Source of the DNA: Pyrenopolyporus hunteri | Taxonomy: Eukaryota; Ascomycota; Sordariomycetes; Xylariales; Hypoxylaceae | Reading direction: 5' to 3' | DNA: 64,000 nt | Assembly (NCBI GenBank): GCA_902806595.1 | Contig: CADCXC010000040.1 | Span: forward strand, 248,001-312,000 | Part shown: positions 10,827-21,004 of the stretch, piece by piece | Position numbering within the stretch: the stretch's first letter is position 1 | How the letters are laid out: each line of letters starts with the position of its first letter | Program-made: the position numbers and the translations under genes | Notes under the pieces: model-generated | The model's input: only the letters and a program-made list of their open reading frames with translations | Told to the model about the DNA's origin: nothing | Databases searched by the model: none

Positions 10827-13800
10827 ATGGGCGAGAAAGATGTAGATACTTCGTGTACGGATTCCGTCCATACCGATGAAGGAGTCTCGAGCGGCCATCT
10901 CACGACTCCGCCAACAGACTTCGAGGAAGATGGTTTGACAGCGGACCAGTTGGAACAGATATGGAGTTGGAACACGCCCGTCCCGCCGACGCTAGAGATC
11001 TGCATGCATGAACTGGTGGCGGCACAAGCAAACAAAGATCCCAACCGACCTGCTGTTTACTCGTGGGACGGCACGTTTACGTACCAAGATGTTCACTCGA
11101 GATCAGATCAATTAGCAGCACATCTCGTATCGGTGGGTGTCAAGATAGGGTCGATCGTGCCTCTGTGCTTCGAGAAGTCAAGATGGACGGTGGTAGCAGT
11201 GCTGGCCGTCATGAAGTCCGGAGCGGCCTTTGCGCTGATGGACCCAAGTCAGCCCGAAGGGAGATTGCGCACCATTGTCGAGCAAACCGGCGCCTCAGCC
11301 ATAGTAACATCAAGACTCCAAGAGAAGCTCGGCCGTCGCATCGCGCCGAACGCGACTCACATTACTCTTGCCGGCGAACACTTTAGTAGCTACGACACGT
11401 CTCCGAGCCTGCCCACTGTCCGACCGAGCACGAATCTCTACATACAGTTCACATCGGGCAGCACGGGAAAGCCAAAGGGCGTCGTAATAACACACGAGAA
11501 TTATTCGAGCGGGGCAATCCCGCGCGCAGAAATTGTCGGATATCGTGCGCACTCGCGGGTTCTTGACTTTGCGTCCTACGCCTTCGACGTCTGCATTGAC
11601 TGTATGCTCTGCACGCTATCGGTCGGGGGCTGCCTATGCATCCCCTCGGATGCCGACCGAGTAAACGATCTCAGCGGCGCCATACGGAAGATGGATGTGA
11701 ACATGGCCCATATGACACCATCGGTCGCCCGTGTCTTAGATCCCGATATCATACCCTCGCTTGAGGTTCTCGGGTTAGGAGGAGAGGCCATATCCGCGGG
11801 CGATGCGGCGGCCTGGAGTCGGAACACGAAGGTCATAAATGCGTACGGCCCCTCGGAATGTACCGTCGGGTGCGCCGTAAACGGCGATGTCGGCGGCGAA
11901 AGTCAAAAGGGACACGTCAGTATCGGTAGGGGAGTCGGAGGAGCGCTGTGGATTGTCGACCCTTCCAACCACCACCGACTCATGCCTATAGGCGCAGTCG
12001 GCGAGCTTCTGGTCGAAGGCCCTATAGTGGGGCCGGGGTATTTGAATGACCCGGAAAGGACTGCTATGGCATTTATCAACGACCCAAGTTGGCTCCTCGC
12101 GGGGAGCCCAAAGCACAGCGGCCGTACTGGCCGACTATACAAGACCGGCGACCTTGTCAGATACGATCCGGACGGAACTGTCGTCTTCGTCGGCCGCGGC
12201 GACCAGCAGGTCAAATTACGCGGCCAACGGATCGAGCTTGCGGAGATTGAGTATAATATGCGAGACAAGCTACCGCCGGGTACCCGCGTCGCCGCCGAGG
12301 TCATCAGGCCTGGTGGACCTGCCGGGGAACCAACATTGGTCGCGTTCATCGCGGAGAGAGCAGGCCTTGTCTCGGAATCCGAGCCCCTTTTAGGCACCCT
12401 TTCTCCTCAAGTCCTTGATTCTCTGGCGGGCATGAACAAGGCACTTTCGGAGCATCTACCCATATATATGGTCCCAGCGGCGTACATTCCGCTACTGACC
12501 ATGCCCTTGTTAGTCTCGGCGAAGACAGACCGTAAACGTCTTCGAGAACTCGGGTATTCACTCAGCAGGAAGGATATCGCCGGATTCGCCACGGCAACAG
12601 TTCCCAGAAGAGAGCCCTCGACCGAAATGGAAAAGAGGCTCGCCCAGCTATGGGGCCAGGTGCTCGGGCAGGACGTCGAAATCGGCGCCCACGACAACTT
12701 CTTTAACTTGGGAGGCGACTCTCTCCGTGCGATGAAGCTAGTGGCTCGAGCGCGAACACAAGATATCTCACTTACGGTTGCCGATATCTTTGCTAACCCG
12801 GTGCTCTCGGACATGGCGCTCGCCGCAAGACTCGGGTCTGGAGAAAAGACGGTGGAGGTTCCCCCGTTTTCCCTCCTTGATAGGCAATGGCCTGAAGACT
12901 CGGCCCGATGCGATTGTGCCGCCCTCTGCGACGTCGACCCGTCTATTATCGACGACATATACCCGTGCACACCGCTACAGGAGGGACTTATGGCTTTGTC
13001 TGCTAAGGTCAGCGAAGCCTACGTGGCACAACGTGTAGTCGAGCTTGCGGACGAGACGGCGGCACGGGGTCTCGCAAAGGCCTTCGAGATAGCATCTAAA
13101 GACTGCCCAATCCTCCGGACAAGAATCGTCCAGGTTCCAAACTACGGATTGATGCAGGTAGTAGTCAAAGACGACTTTGATTGCAAGTCGTTGTCCGGGC
13201 AAAGTTTGAACAAGTACTTGGTCCAGGATCGGAGCAATCCGATTCAACTTGGCAAGCCTTTAGTTAGGTACGGGGTAATCGTTAATGAGGAATCTACAGG
13301 GAAATCGCATTTTGTCTTGACGATGCATCACGCTCTTTATGATGGCTGGTCGATGCCTCTAGTTGTTGAACGCGTCAACCGGGCATACAATAACCTACCA
13401 ACTAAACGGCCGGCTGAGTTTAAACACTTCATCAGCTACCTCGCCAATATGGATCGTAAAGAGTCGGAAATCTACTGGCGGGAACGCTTAGATGGTGCTG
13501 ATGGAGAACAGTTCCCCCCTCTCCCCTATTCAGGCTACCAGCAGCAAGCGGACTCTCTCCTAGAGCACTACGTACACACTGGGAAACCCAACAGTGGAAC
13601 AACGATCGCCACAATTATCCGTGGGGCTTGGGCGCTTCTGGTTTCGGCTTATACTGCGTCAAATGACGTGATTTTTGGCGAGACTCTCACCGGACGCAAT
13701 GCTCCCATCGCGGGAGTTGAACAGATCGAGGGACCCATGATTGCTACAATACCCGTTCGGGTAGCTGTAGATCGAAGCATGACGGTCAAGGAGTATCTAC

Positions 13801-16178
13801 GAGAGATTCATGACCAGTCTGTCCTCGGAATCCCCCACGAACACTTTGGCCTACAACATATCAGGCGTCTGAGCCCAGACGCTCGCGAGGCCTGCGAGCT
13901 GAGGACCGGCCTGGTGTTACATCCAAGCGCAGACGCCGACCCGGACGCTCCCAACGGCAAACAACCGGCGGATGGCTTTGTGCCTGCTGGAGACGCCGAG
14001 GCTGCACAGGAGGCACTCAAATTCAACACATATGCCTTGATGTTGGTGTGCACCCTAGATCCGAGAGGGTTTTTGATCATGGCGAGCTTCGACTCCAACA
14101 CAGTGACGAGTCCACAAATGGAAAGGATGCTACGCCAACTTGGAAGCATTACGCAACAGCTTATCGAAAATCCAGATGCTAGGTGCAGCCAGCTTCAGTT
14201 ATTAACCGAGGCAGATACGTCCGAGCTTGTTCGTATAAGTGAACTCGCCGCCAAAAGCCCGGCTGTAGCCGCGCTGCTTCCAGCTGACTGTGAAGCCTTC
14301 GAAACGTGGATTGCTGACCCTACCGACCTAGAGCGACTACTCCCATTAGGAGCGGTTGGTGAACTGTTGATACGGTGTTCGGGCCAGCCCGGCCTCGAAC
14401 TGGTGGCATCACCGCGGTGGGCTAGCCAGGACCACAACGGTCAACTCTATAGAACTCACAGACTTGCTAAGTATGACACGAATAACACCGTCGCTCTCGT
14501 CGAGCGGACTAACCTCGCAAAATCGACCCTTGATACCAGCACACGGCCAAAGCGCGTCTCAGCAACTTCTACAAAACAAAAGAGCCTAAGACAAGCTTGG
14601 AGCCGAATTTTAACAATCGGCGAGGACGACATCGGATTAGAGGACAGCTTTTTCCAGCTTGGGGGTGACTCAATTGGGGCTATGAAGCTCGTGTCCGAGC
14701 TCCGATCCAAGGGGTTGGAGTTGACTGTTCCCGAGATTTTCAAGCATAGGACTTTGTACGATATGGCTAAGATCCTAAGGGAAGGCAAACAAGAGACAGT
14801 GGGATCGGCTGAGATGCCAACCCCATTCTCATTGCTGGACGTCCCGAATTTGGACGTTTTCATCAACGAAACGATCCGACCCCAGCTTACCCAAGACGAT
14901 CTCGTAATCAAGGATATCATTCCAGCGCGGCCACTCCAACAGGTCGCCGTTAGGGGTACAACCCAACTCCCTCGATTTTCAGCACGGTACGAATTATTCC
15001 ACATCGACGGGCATATCGACGAAGAGAGGCTTTTCAAAAGCTGCCGTGAACTCGTCGCCCGCAACGAAATTCTGCGAACGGTTTTCGTGGAGAGTGGCGG
15101 GGACTGCTTTGGGGTCGTTGTCGAAGCACTGAAGGTCCCAATCGAGCAATACGAGATCGAAGGAGACCCGGACCCGTTCGTCCACAAACTATGCGACGTG
15201 GATATCCAGTCGAGGATGCCTCTAGGATCCGCCTTCGTAAAGTTCATATTCGTCCAGGGCGAAGGCAACAAGAGCTGCCTTATCTTCCGCGTCTCCCACG
15301 CCCAGTACGACGAGGTGTGTCTTCCAGGCCTCATCCGCCAGCTCGCCGCTCTATACGAGGGCGAACCCACGATAGACTCGGTTCCCTTCTCGTCCTTCGT
15401 ATACCACGTCGTCAACAAGGGTATCCCGCGGAGCATCCCCTACTGGCGGGACCTGCTGGAGGGCAGCTCTCTCACGGTGCTCCGGCCGGATCTACCGCTG
15501 ACCTCTAAAGCCCCGGCCGCCGTCGCCCGGACGGTCGACATTTCCGCGCGGCTGCGCGACGTCACGGTCGCAACGCTACCGACGGCGGCGTGGGCCCTGT
15601 GCCTCGCCCGCCGGCTCGCGCTGCGGGACGTCGTGTTCGGCGAGGTCGTCAGCGGACGCAACACCGACCTGGCGCGCGCCGACGCCGTCGCGGGGCCGAC
15701 GTGGCAGTACGTGCCGGTGCGCGTGCGCTTCGAGCCAGGCTGGCGCGCCGCCGACCTGCTGCGGTACGTGCAGCATCAGCACGTCGCCAGCGCGCTGCAC
15801 GAGTGCATGGGGCTGACGGAGATCGCGCGCGAGTGCGGGCCGTTCCCCGGCTGGCCGGAGGGCGTCGACTGGTTCGACTCCGTGGTGCATCAGGACGTGC
15901 AGCACGTCGAGGAGCTACGGTTTGGACTTGGCAAGAAGGGGAAAGCGGATGGAGACGGAGATGGAGACGGAGTCGGAGCATCGTGCCGCCTTGAGACTGT
16001 GTACCCGCACCTTGAGCCGCTACGTGAGTGGAAGGTACAAGCGTTCGTTGACGGGGATAGCTTGACGCTGGAGATCGTCACCTTCCAGGATTGGATCGGG
16101 GTCGCGGCGGAGCTGTTGGACGAGCTGGAGGAGATCATGGGGAAGCTGGTGCGCAAACCTGACGAGCTGATCTTCTGA
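10827..16178 (+). CDS. NPS6: NPS6/SidD-type extracellular siderophore NRPS
   Basis: A single exon of 1783 aa, close to the length I recall for NPS6. Domain order: A (about 70-590; FTSGSTGKPKG near 208, NAYGPSE near 338, YKTGDLVRY near 437, SAKTDRKRL near 564), T1 (GGDS, Ser632), C1 (HHALYDG, His834-Gly840), an A-domain remnant (about 1155-1230, only an A7-A8-like tail), T2 (GGDS, Ser1282), and terminal C2 (SHAQYDE, His1491). This A-T-C-dA-T-C plan is the hallmark of NPS6/SidD, which join N5-acyl-N5-hydroxyornithine units into fusarinine or coprogen-type siderophores. The single working A domain would load the unit used repeatedly. The serine 4'-phosphopantetheine sites are intact. Two iron-repressor motifs lie upstream. 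No siderophore transporter or acyltransferase gene lies beside it. The final 600 bp are much richer in GC than the rest. Confidence 0.92.
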   Translation: MGEKDVDTSCTDSVHTDEGVSSGHLTTPPTDFEEDGLTADQLEQIWSWNTPVPPTLEICMHELVAAQANKDPNRPAVYSWDGTFTYQDVHSRSDQLAAHLVSVGVKIGSIVPLCFEKSRWTVVAVLAVMKSGAAFALMDPSQPEGRLRTIVEQTGASAIVTSRLQEKLGRRIAPNATHITLAGEHFSSYDTSPSLPTVRPSTNLYIQFTSGSTGKPKGVVITHENYSSGAIPRAEIVGYRAHSRVLDFASYAFDVCIDCMLCTLSVGGCLCIPSDADRVNDLSGAIRKMDVNMAHMTPSVARVLDPDIIPSLEVLGLGGEAISAGDAAAWSRNTKVINAYGPSECTVGCAVNGDVGGESQKGHVSIGRGVGGALWIVDPSNHHRLMPIGAVGELLVEGPIVGPGYLNDPERTAMAFINDPSWLLAGSPKHSGRTGRLYKTGDLVRYDPDGTVVFVGRGDQQVKLRGQRIELAEIEYNMRDKLPPGTRVAAEVIRPGGPAGEPTLVAFIAERAGLVSESEPLLGTLSPQVLDSLAGMNKALSEHLPIYMVPAAYIPLLTMPLLVSAKTDRKRLRELGYSLSRKDIAGFATATVPRREPSTEMEKRLAQLWGQVLGQDVEIGAHDNFFNLGGDSLRAMKLVARARTQDISLTVADIFANPVLSDMALAARLGSGEKTVEVPPFSLLDRQWPEDSARCDCAALCDVDPSIIDDIYPCTPLQEGLMALSAKVSEAYVAQRVVELADETAARGLAKAFEIASKDCPILRTRIVQVPNYGLMQVVVKDDFDCKSLSGQSLNKYLVQDRSNPIQLGKPLVRYGVIVNEESTGKSHFVLTMHHALYDGWSMPLVVERVNRAYNNLPTKRPAEFKHFISYLANMDRKESEIYWRERLDGADGEQFPPLPYSGYQQQADSLLEHYVHTGKPNSGTTIATIIRGAWALLVSAYTASNDVIFGETLTGRNAPIAGVEQIEGPMIATIPVRVAVDRSMTVKEYLREIHDQSVLGIPHEHFGLQHIRRLSPDAREACELRTGLVLHPSADADPDAPNGKQPADGFVPAGDAEAAQEALKFNTYALMLVCTLDPRGFLIMASFDSNTVTSPQMERMLRQLGSITQQLIENPDARCSQLQLLTEADTSELVRISELAAKSPAVAALLPADCEAFETWIADPTDLERLLPLGAVGELLIRCSGQPGLELVASPRWASQDHNGQLYRTHRLAKYDTNNTVALVERTNLAKSTLDTSTRPKRVSATSTKQKSLRQAWSRILTIGEDDIGLEDSFFQLGGDSIGAMKLVSELRSKGLELTVPEIFKHRTLYDMAKILREGKQETVGSAEMPTPFSLLDVPNLDVFINETIRPQLTQDDLVIKDIIPARPLQQVAVRGTTQLPRFSARYELFHIDGHIDEERLFKSCRELVARNEILRTVFVESGGDCFGVVVEALKVPIEQYEIEGDPDPFVHKLCDVDIQSRMPLGSAFVKFIFVQGEGNKSCLIFRVSHAQYDEVCLPGLIRQLAALYEGEPTIDSVPFSSFVYHVVNKGIPRSIPYWRDLLEGSSLTVLRPDLPLTSKAPAAVARTVDISARLRDVTVATLPTAAWALCLARRLALRDVVFGEVVSGRNTDLARADAVAGPTWQYVPVRVRFEPGWRAADLLRYVQHQHVASALHECMGLTEIARECGPFPGWPEGVDWFDSVVHQDVQHVEELRFGLGKKGKADGDGDGDGVGASCRLETVYPHLEPLREWKVQAFVDGDSLTLEIVTFQDWIGVAAELLDELEEIMGKLVRKPDELIF

Positions 16179-17009
16179 TGGGCAAGAATCTGGGGGGGTT
16201 CTATTTATATGGGCATTTATTTCCTCTTCATATTCGTCTTGTCTAGGTACATATATATCGAATAGTTCTATATACCTACTTATATTGTTAGATATCCCCA
16301 CTCATACATATTGTAGGCCATGTCATTCATAACATCATCACTTGGTCTAGTCGCCCGACAAGATACTCTACATAGTCTGATTCCATTTTCCGCTGTAAGG
16401 ATCGTAGGCTCACTGTGCACCCGTAGGTGACTAATGTTGACGCCTCCCGGAATATATTAGTCCTGAAACTTTGCTCAGTTAGTCAACTCTTTTGTCTGTG
16501 GATCAATTTAGAATATCAAGCACACCCGTGTTCTTTTTTTTTTCTCCCTTTCTCTATCTCCCGGCTTGGTGATCCTATATGTAAGCTCACCATCAACTAT
16601 AGGCCAAAAGACTGTCAGAGTAACAACCCTTTAGAAAGGGACGAGTTGGACGCCTCAGCTGACGTAGCTGCTCGTGGATCATATCAAGGGAAGCAGTCGA
16701 CTGATTTTTAGTCCCCTGCGTATTCCCCCTTAAAACTGCAATACGGGTATGGCTTGGGGCGAAGTTCTTAGTTTTATATCAAAACTAGTAAATATGTTTA
16801 GGTACTATCGAACAGGACTATTTGCCTGAGAGTCAAATAGGTACGAGTGTCCACTAAGTAATAAGTCTGTAAGCTCAAAAGGGGGTAGTAGTCTAAACCT
16901 CGCTGCCCAAATCAAATCCGGTCTGTCGTCGGAACTGTTAACCCGCCCGATTCGACAGCATCCACTAAACGCCGCGTATAAAATCACGTTTCGCTACGAT
17001 TTTGGTCCA
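16179..17009. other. Intergenic region
   Basis: The 3' region shared by the convergent NRPS (+) and membrane-protein gene (-). AT-rich, with a short T-run near 16535. No gene or RNA recognised. Confidence 0.5.
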
Positions 17010-18019
17010 TTATATCCTCGCATTCGCAGGCTTACCACCGGCTCTCGCCTTTCTCCTCCTATACGAATCTCGGTAGCTATATCGCTCATAGGTGCCGAAA
17101 GCGTAGAACCCAACTCCAATTACCAGCCAAATGCTAGTAATGATTAAGCCCACCGGGAAGATCAGGATGTCGACGCCAGGTAAGACGAAGGCGACGGTGC
17201 CGCTTTGCATTTCGGCCGTGATATTCTGGACCGCCAACGAAGCGAGCGTGTAATCTGACTGGCTGGGTTCGGTTGAGAAGATGCCATTGACGAAAGCAGC
17301 CTCGTTAGAAGAAACGCTCGTACGGACTACCTGACCAGCTAGATTCTTTCCCGTCAATGTGATGGACGGCATCACCAAAGCTTCCCATATACCCCTGGGT
17401 TATGTAGTAAGCATCTGCGCGCAGGATAACGGAGGGAATAGCCGAGTACTTACATCGTCATGGGTTGAGCCATTCGGGCCCGGTCTATCTGGCCCACGAA
17501 CATGTACGTCTGGATAAGCGTAGGCGACGAGTCCTCTCGTTTGCCGACACCTGGAGCTTGCATGCCCTGACCAACTGGCGAGACGGAGGCCCCGTTATAT
17601 TTCAGCTCCACCGACATGTCTTCTGGAGGCACGCCCTCGAAATCTCCGGACGGTGTCGACACTTGGAAGAGGCGTAGGTCGGCCACAAACGTGCCATTAT
17701 CCGTGAAGAGCTTGAATAGATTGTAGCACACCGCCGTTCCTGAAGGGTTGGACGCGGCCAGGAGTTGAGATAGCTGCGACGTGCAAGCAGCCATGGTATC
17801 CGTATTCCACTTAGTTAAGTTCGCCTCTGGAATATTCGGTATCGCTGGGGTTTTGGTCTGGGTCTGTCGCTTTCGCAGGGAATCGTTATCCAGGTCGTCG
17901 TCAAACCTCGTTTCCAGCATCGTCGCACGCGGTTCCATTATGCCTCCCATCACAGGCTCCATACCAGCTAATGCCGACGAGGCAAATAGCGATGCTAAGG
18001 CGGCGCTTATCCAAATCAT
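17010..18019 (-). CDS. Predicted type I membrane protein, function unknown
   Basis: Two exons, 18019-17454 and 17394-17010. The 59 nt intron begins GTAAGT and ends CCCAG, and the joined reading is PMTMGIWEALVMPS; 316 aa. The N-terminus MIWISAALASLFASSALAG is a signal peptide. The middle is a luminal or extracellular domain with several N-x-S/T sites (NLT, NGT, NIT). One hydrophobic segment near residues 265-285 (PVGLIITSIWLVIGVGFYAF) is followed by a very basic tail (YRRRKARAG). This gives a single-pass protein with a short cytosolic end. I do not recognise a named domain. Proteins of this shape are common in fungal secretory membranes and walls. It is convergent with the siderophore synthetase; nothing links the two functionally. 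Confidence 0.8.
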
Positions 18020-21004
18020 CCTGGCAATGCCACCGACTTTCGATTATGTGTTGAAATAGAAGTATATAGCGCTTGAACGCAAATATCCCGGCCGGCGGTT
18101 GAGAAATATGTTATATCCGTAAAGAGTGTCTACAAAGAGCGTGTGGAACCTGTCCGTGTCGTACCTATTCGATTTCCTACGAGCGGAGACTCACGTAGCG
18201 GCGATCAGACTAGAGGCCTAGCAAGATGGAAGAAAAGAAGAGAAAACCTGCCCACCAGGGGGGAGTACGGCTATTATTTTGTTACGATGGAATGATAAAG
18301 GGGACGAGATAGGAAAAAGGAAAAGAAAAGAGACGGATACCAACTAGATACCAACTAGATACCTACTTAGAATAGATACTATGAGACAAGGGGTCCACAT
18401 GAAGGCCGAACCCCAGTAGACTGATTAATGGCATGACGGTGGGTCGTCGAGCGATCTTTGCTCAGCGGCTTAGGCAGATCAAGGTGCAGGGTTCGTGAGA
18501 TCTATGTTGAGCTAAGACAGCCAGGAGAAGGGAAAAGGTGAGAACACGGAGGCGCGGCAGTTCTTGTTGGCTTGTCATGCTCCATCTGCGACAACGAGGC
18601 TTCCCTCGTGACGCGGGTACCGGAATGAAGAGCTGGGGGGCTCGGGAGCAACTGGTGGTACGATTGAGGAGAGACCTGCGATTGGAAGTACACGCGTATA
18701 CGTGAAAGGCGATCGAGAAGCCAATGCGATGTGGATACCCGAAGATGCTTGTTAGCGCTGGCAATGCGCCGGCGCGAAGCCAGCGAATAGAGCGTGAAGC
18801 CGGAACCCAGGCGCATCGGAGAGGCACAACGATACGACGAGACAATTTGGCCTGCTAATAAACCGCGCCCGTCGAAGGAATAGAGGCAAGATTCCGCTTG
18901 AGTGCGGCCTATACTCCGTAGACCAACAGCAGACCCCCCGGAACCAGGCGTTGGGCTTTGATGCTCTGCCAGTTTCCGACGTTGTCGGATCGCCTTGATG
19001 ATGCGACGCTGATGAAGAGGGAAGAGGTTTCGAGAGTCTGGCGCCAGTGAAACGAGGGTGCCTCATACTACCAAGAAATTCGTATGACTAACTGTTTCAA
19101 TGTAGCCAATCGGCCATTGCCTAGCTCGTTCTTCAACGGGTCTCTGGGCCTGTCATAGGCCATTGGGCGCATTGGACGGGGTCGCGAAGATCCCTAATAT
19201 GACCCCTGAGCCCTGTCCGGCCACGTCTTGAGCCTCGGACACCCCCAAGTTCTCTCAACCATCCCCTGCTCTTCGTGTCACAGGCCCTGGTTAGCCAAGA
19301 ATCGAGCCTACCTATATAGGTACTTATGTGCGGTATGTATTAATCTATATTGTATGTTCTTAACAATTTCGAACCTGTTATGCACTATATTTGCATAGTA
19401 GGTACCGTGTTAAGGAGCCTGACTTCGAGAACATGGCTATGCGGGAACTTACCAGGGAGGTAGCTCTATTCTACCGATAAAAAAGAAACGAAGGGGAATA
19501 GGACAAACTGAGTATGTTGTTTTTCTTTACCATGCCCGTACCGGTAAATAGGATACATCATGAAAAGGAATCTCACGGGAGCATACGAGAATTTAACAAT
19601 GCTATAGAAATGCTCTGTTTTTCAGTCCGGTCCCGATGAGATATTCATGTTTTCTTTCCACATGTGTCCAAACTAGCAATAAAATCGGCAAGCAGACGAC
19701 GTTCGAGCACCTGGAAGATGAAGAGGACCGCTCAGAAACGGCGCTTTAGGGCAGTTTGATCCTCCTCTATTTATTCAAGGCCAGGGTTCGTATTCTCAGG
19801 ACAATCCAATCCTTTAGAAGAACATTCGACTGAAATCAATCGAAGGAGTTACCGATTGAGTCAGTCAAGCTGATTAAGTACCTACTATTATCGGCAAGTC
19901 ATCCGCCGGTTCAGCAGGTGACACTCGATATTGACGTCTCGACTATACAAACAGATGTATTTTTAAAGACATATTTTTTCATTGGGTTATTCCCAAATTA
20001 GGATGGACGACGCCATCTTCATCGCATGCTTCCGCTGAGGCGTCCTAGAACAGAGGCGCCGCCGCAGCTTCATTAATATCAATAATGCCGCCCAGAACGT
20101 CACGATTGTGGATTGACCTGGATACCACCTAAACGTTACCACCCGAGGGCGGAAACGACGCCTGTGCAAATGAGTTTAAAACATCCAACCACTGGGGGGG
20201 CCAGCCGCTGCGCACCAGAATGTAAACACCACAACGCTCTTAAATACGGCGCAGGAGCACCGCGTAACACAGTAGAGATCTGCCACGTCTATCATTACAG
20301 CACCTATCTAAATTCGCTACTTTAGCCTGGTGCTCAGGTTGAAACGGATGGCAAGTTGGTCGATGGGACGTGATCACCGCCGTTTGTGTAGCCTTGGCCG
20401 CTTGGACTATGCCTCTTAAAAAAAAAACGTCAACTCATCCTTATAGGCGACTGGCTTGAATGCTACCTAAGCACTCAAACCTATGAAGAAAGGCGTAGTA
20501 GATAAGCCGTAGCGGGGGGTGGTGAGATTGAGGTGGGCTACTGATCACTGCGTCAAGCACAACCGCGCGAAAAGCCAATAATGTTAGAGTTGTATGTGTG
20601 ACGAACCCCAGCCAGCGGGCTCGATAAAGGCGATGCCTCGAGTCACACTTTCAAAGCGTAAGTCCGACGCCGAAACAGTACACGAAGTGAACCTTGCAAC
20701 TAAACAAAGCTGCGGCCCCTTCATACTATGTAGCCTACCTAGGTTGCCAATCAACTTATTATATTACTTTATCGCGTACGGATAACTACCGTAGCAGTAT
20801 ATAAGCCGATACGACCGTCTTACGCAAGAAACGATACAATATTCGTCGCAAACCAGTTCAATGGCATAATCTCCAAATTAAGTATGACAAAGTGAGAGAG
20901 AGAGAGGAGAGCGTTTGGGGCGAGATCACCGGTAGGGTCAAAGTCTGCAGGAGCTAGTCTGATAACATGTGTGGAATTCCCTGTTAAGATTATTTGACGC
21001 CCCC
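18020..21004. other. Intergenic region
   Basis: Three kilobases between the membrane protein (its upstream side) and the GT4 gene (its downstream side). Minus-strand open frames between 18462 and 19066 are Arg/Ser-rich without domain signals and are probably leader or chance. A (GA)n tract lies near 20890-20910. No gene or RNA recognised. Confidence 0.5.

Noticed and set aside
15191..15994. Long frames in other phases and on the opposite strand inside the NRPS 3' end
   Set aside because: Shadows produced by the GC-rich codons of the real gene.
10827..18019. A full siderophore biosynthesis cluster
   Set aside because: No acyltransferase, hydrolase, ornithine oxygenase or ABC/MIT transporter lies next to the NRPS in this window; the neighbouring membrane protein has no iron-related motif.
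18462..19066. Minus-strand open frames of 104-127 codons upstream of the membrane-protein gene
   Set aside because: Arg/Ser/Pro-rich in overlapping frames with no conserved motif; likely due to GC-rich leader DNA.
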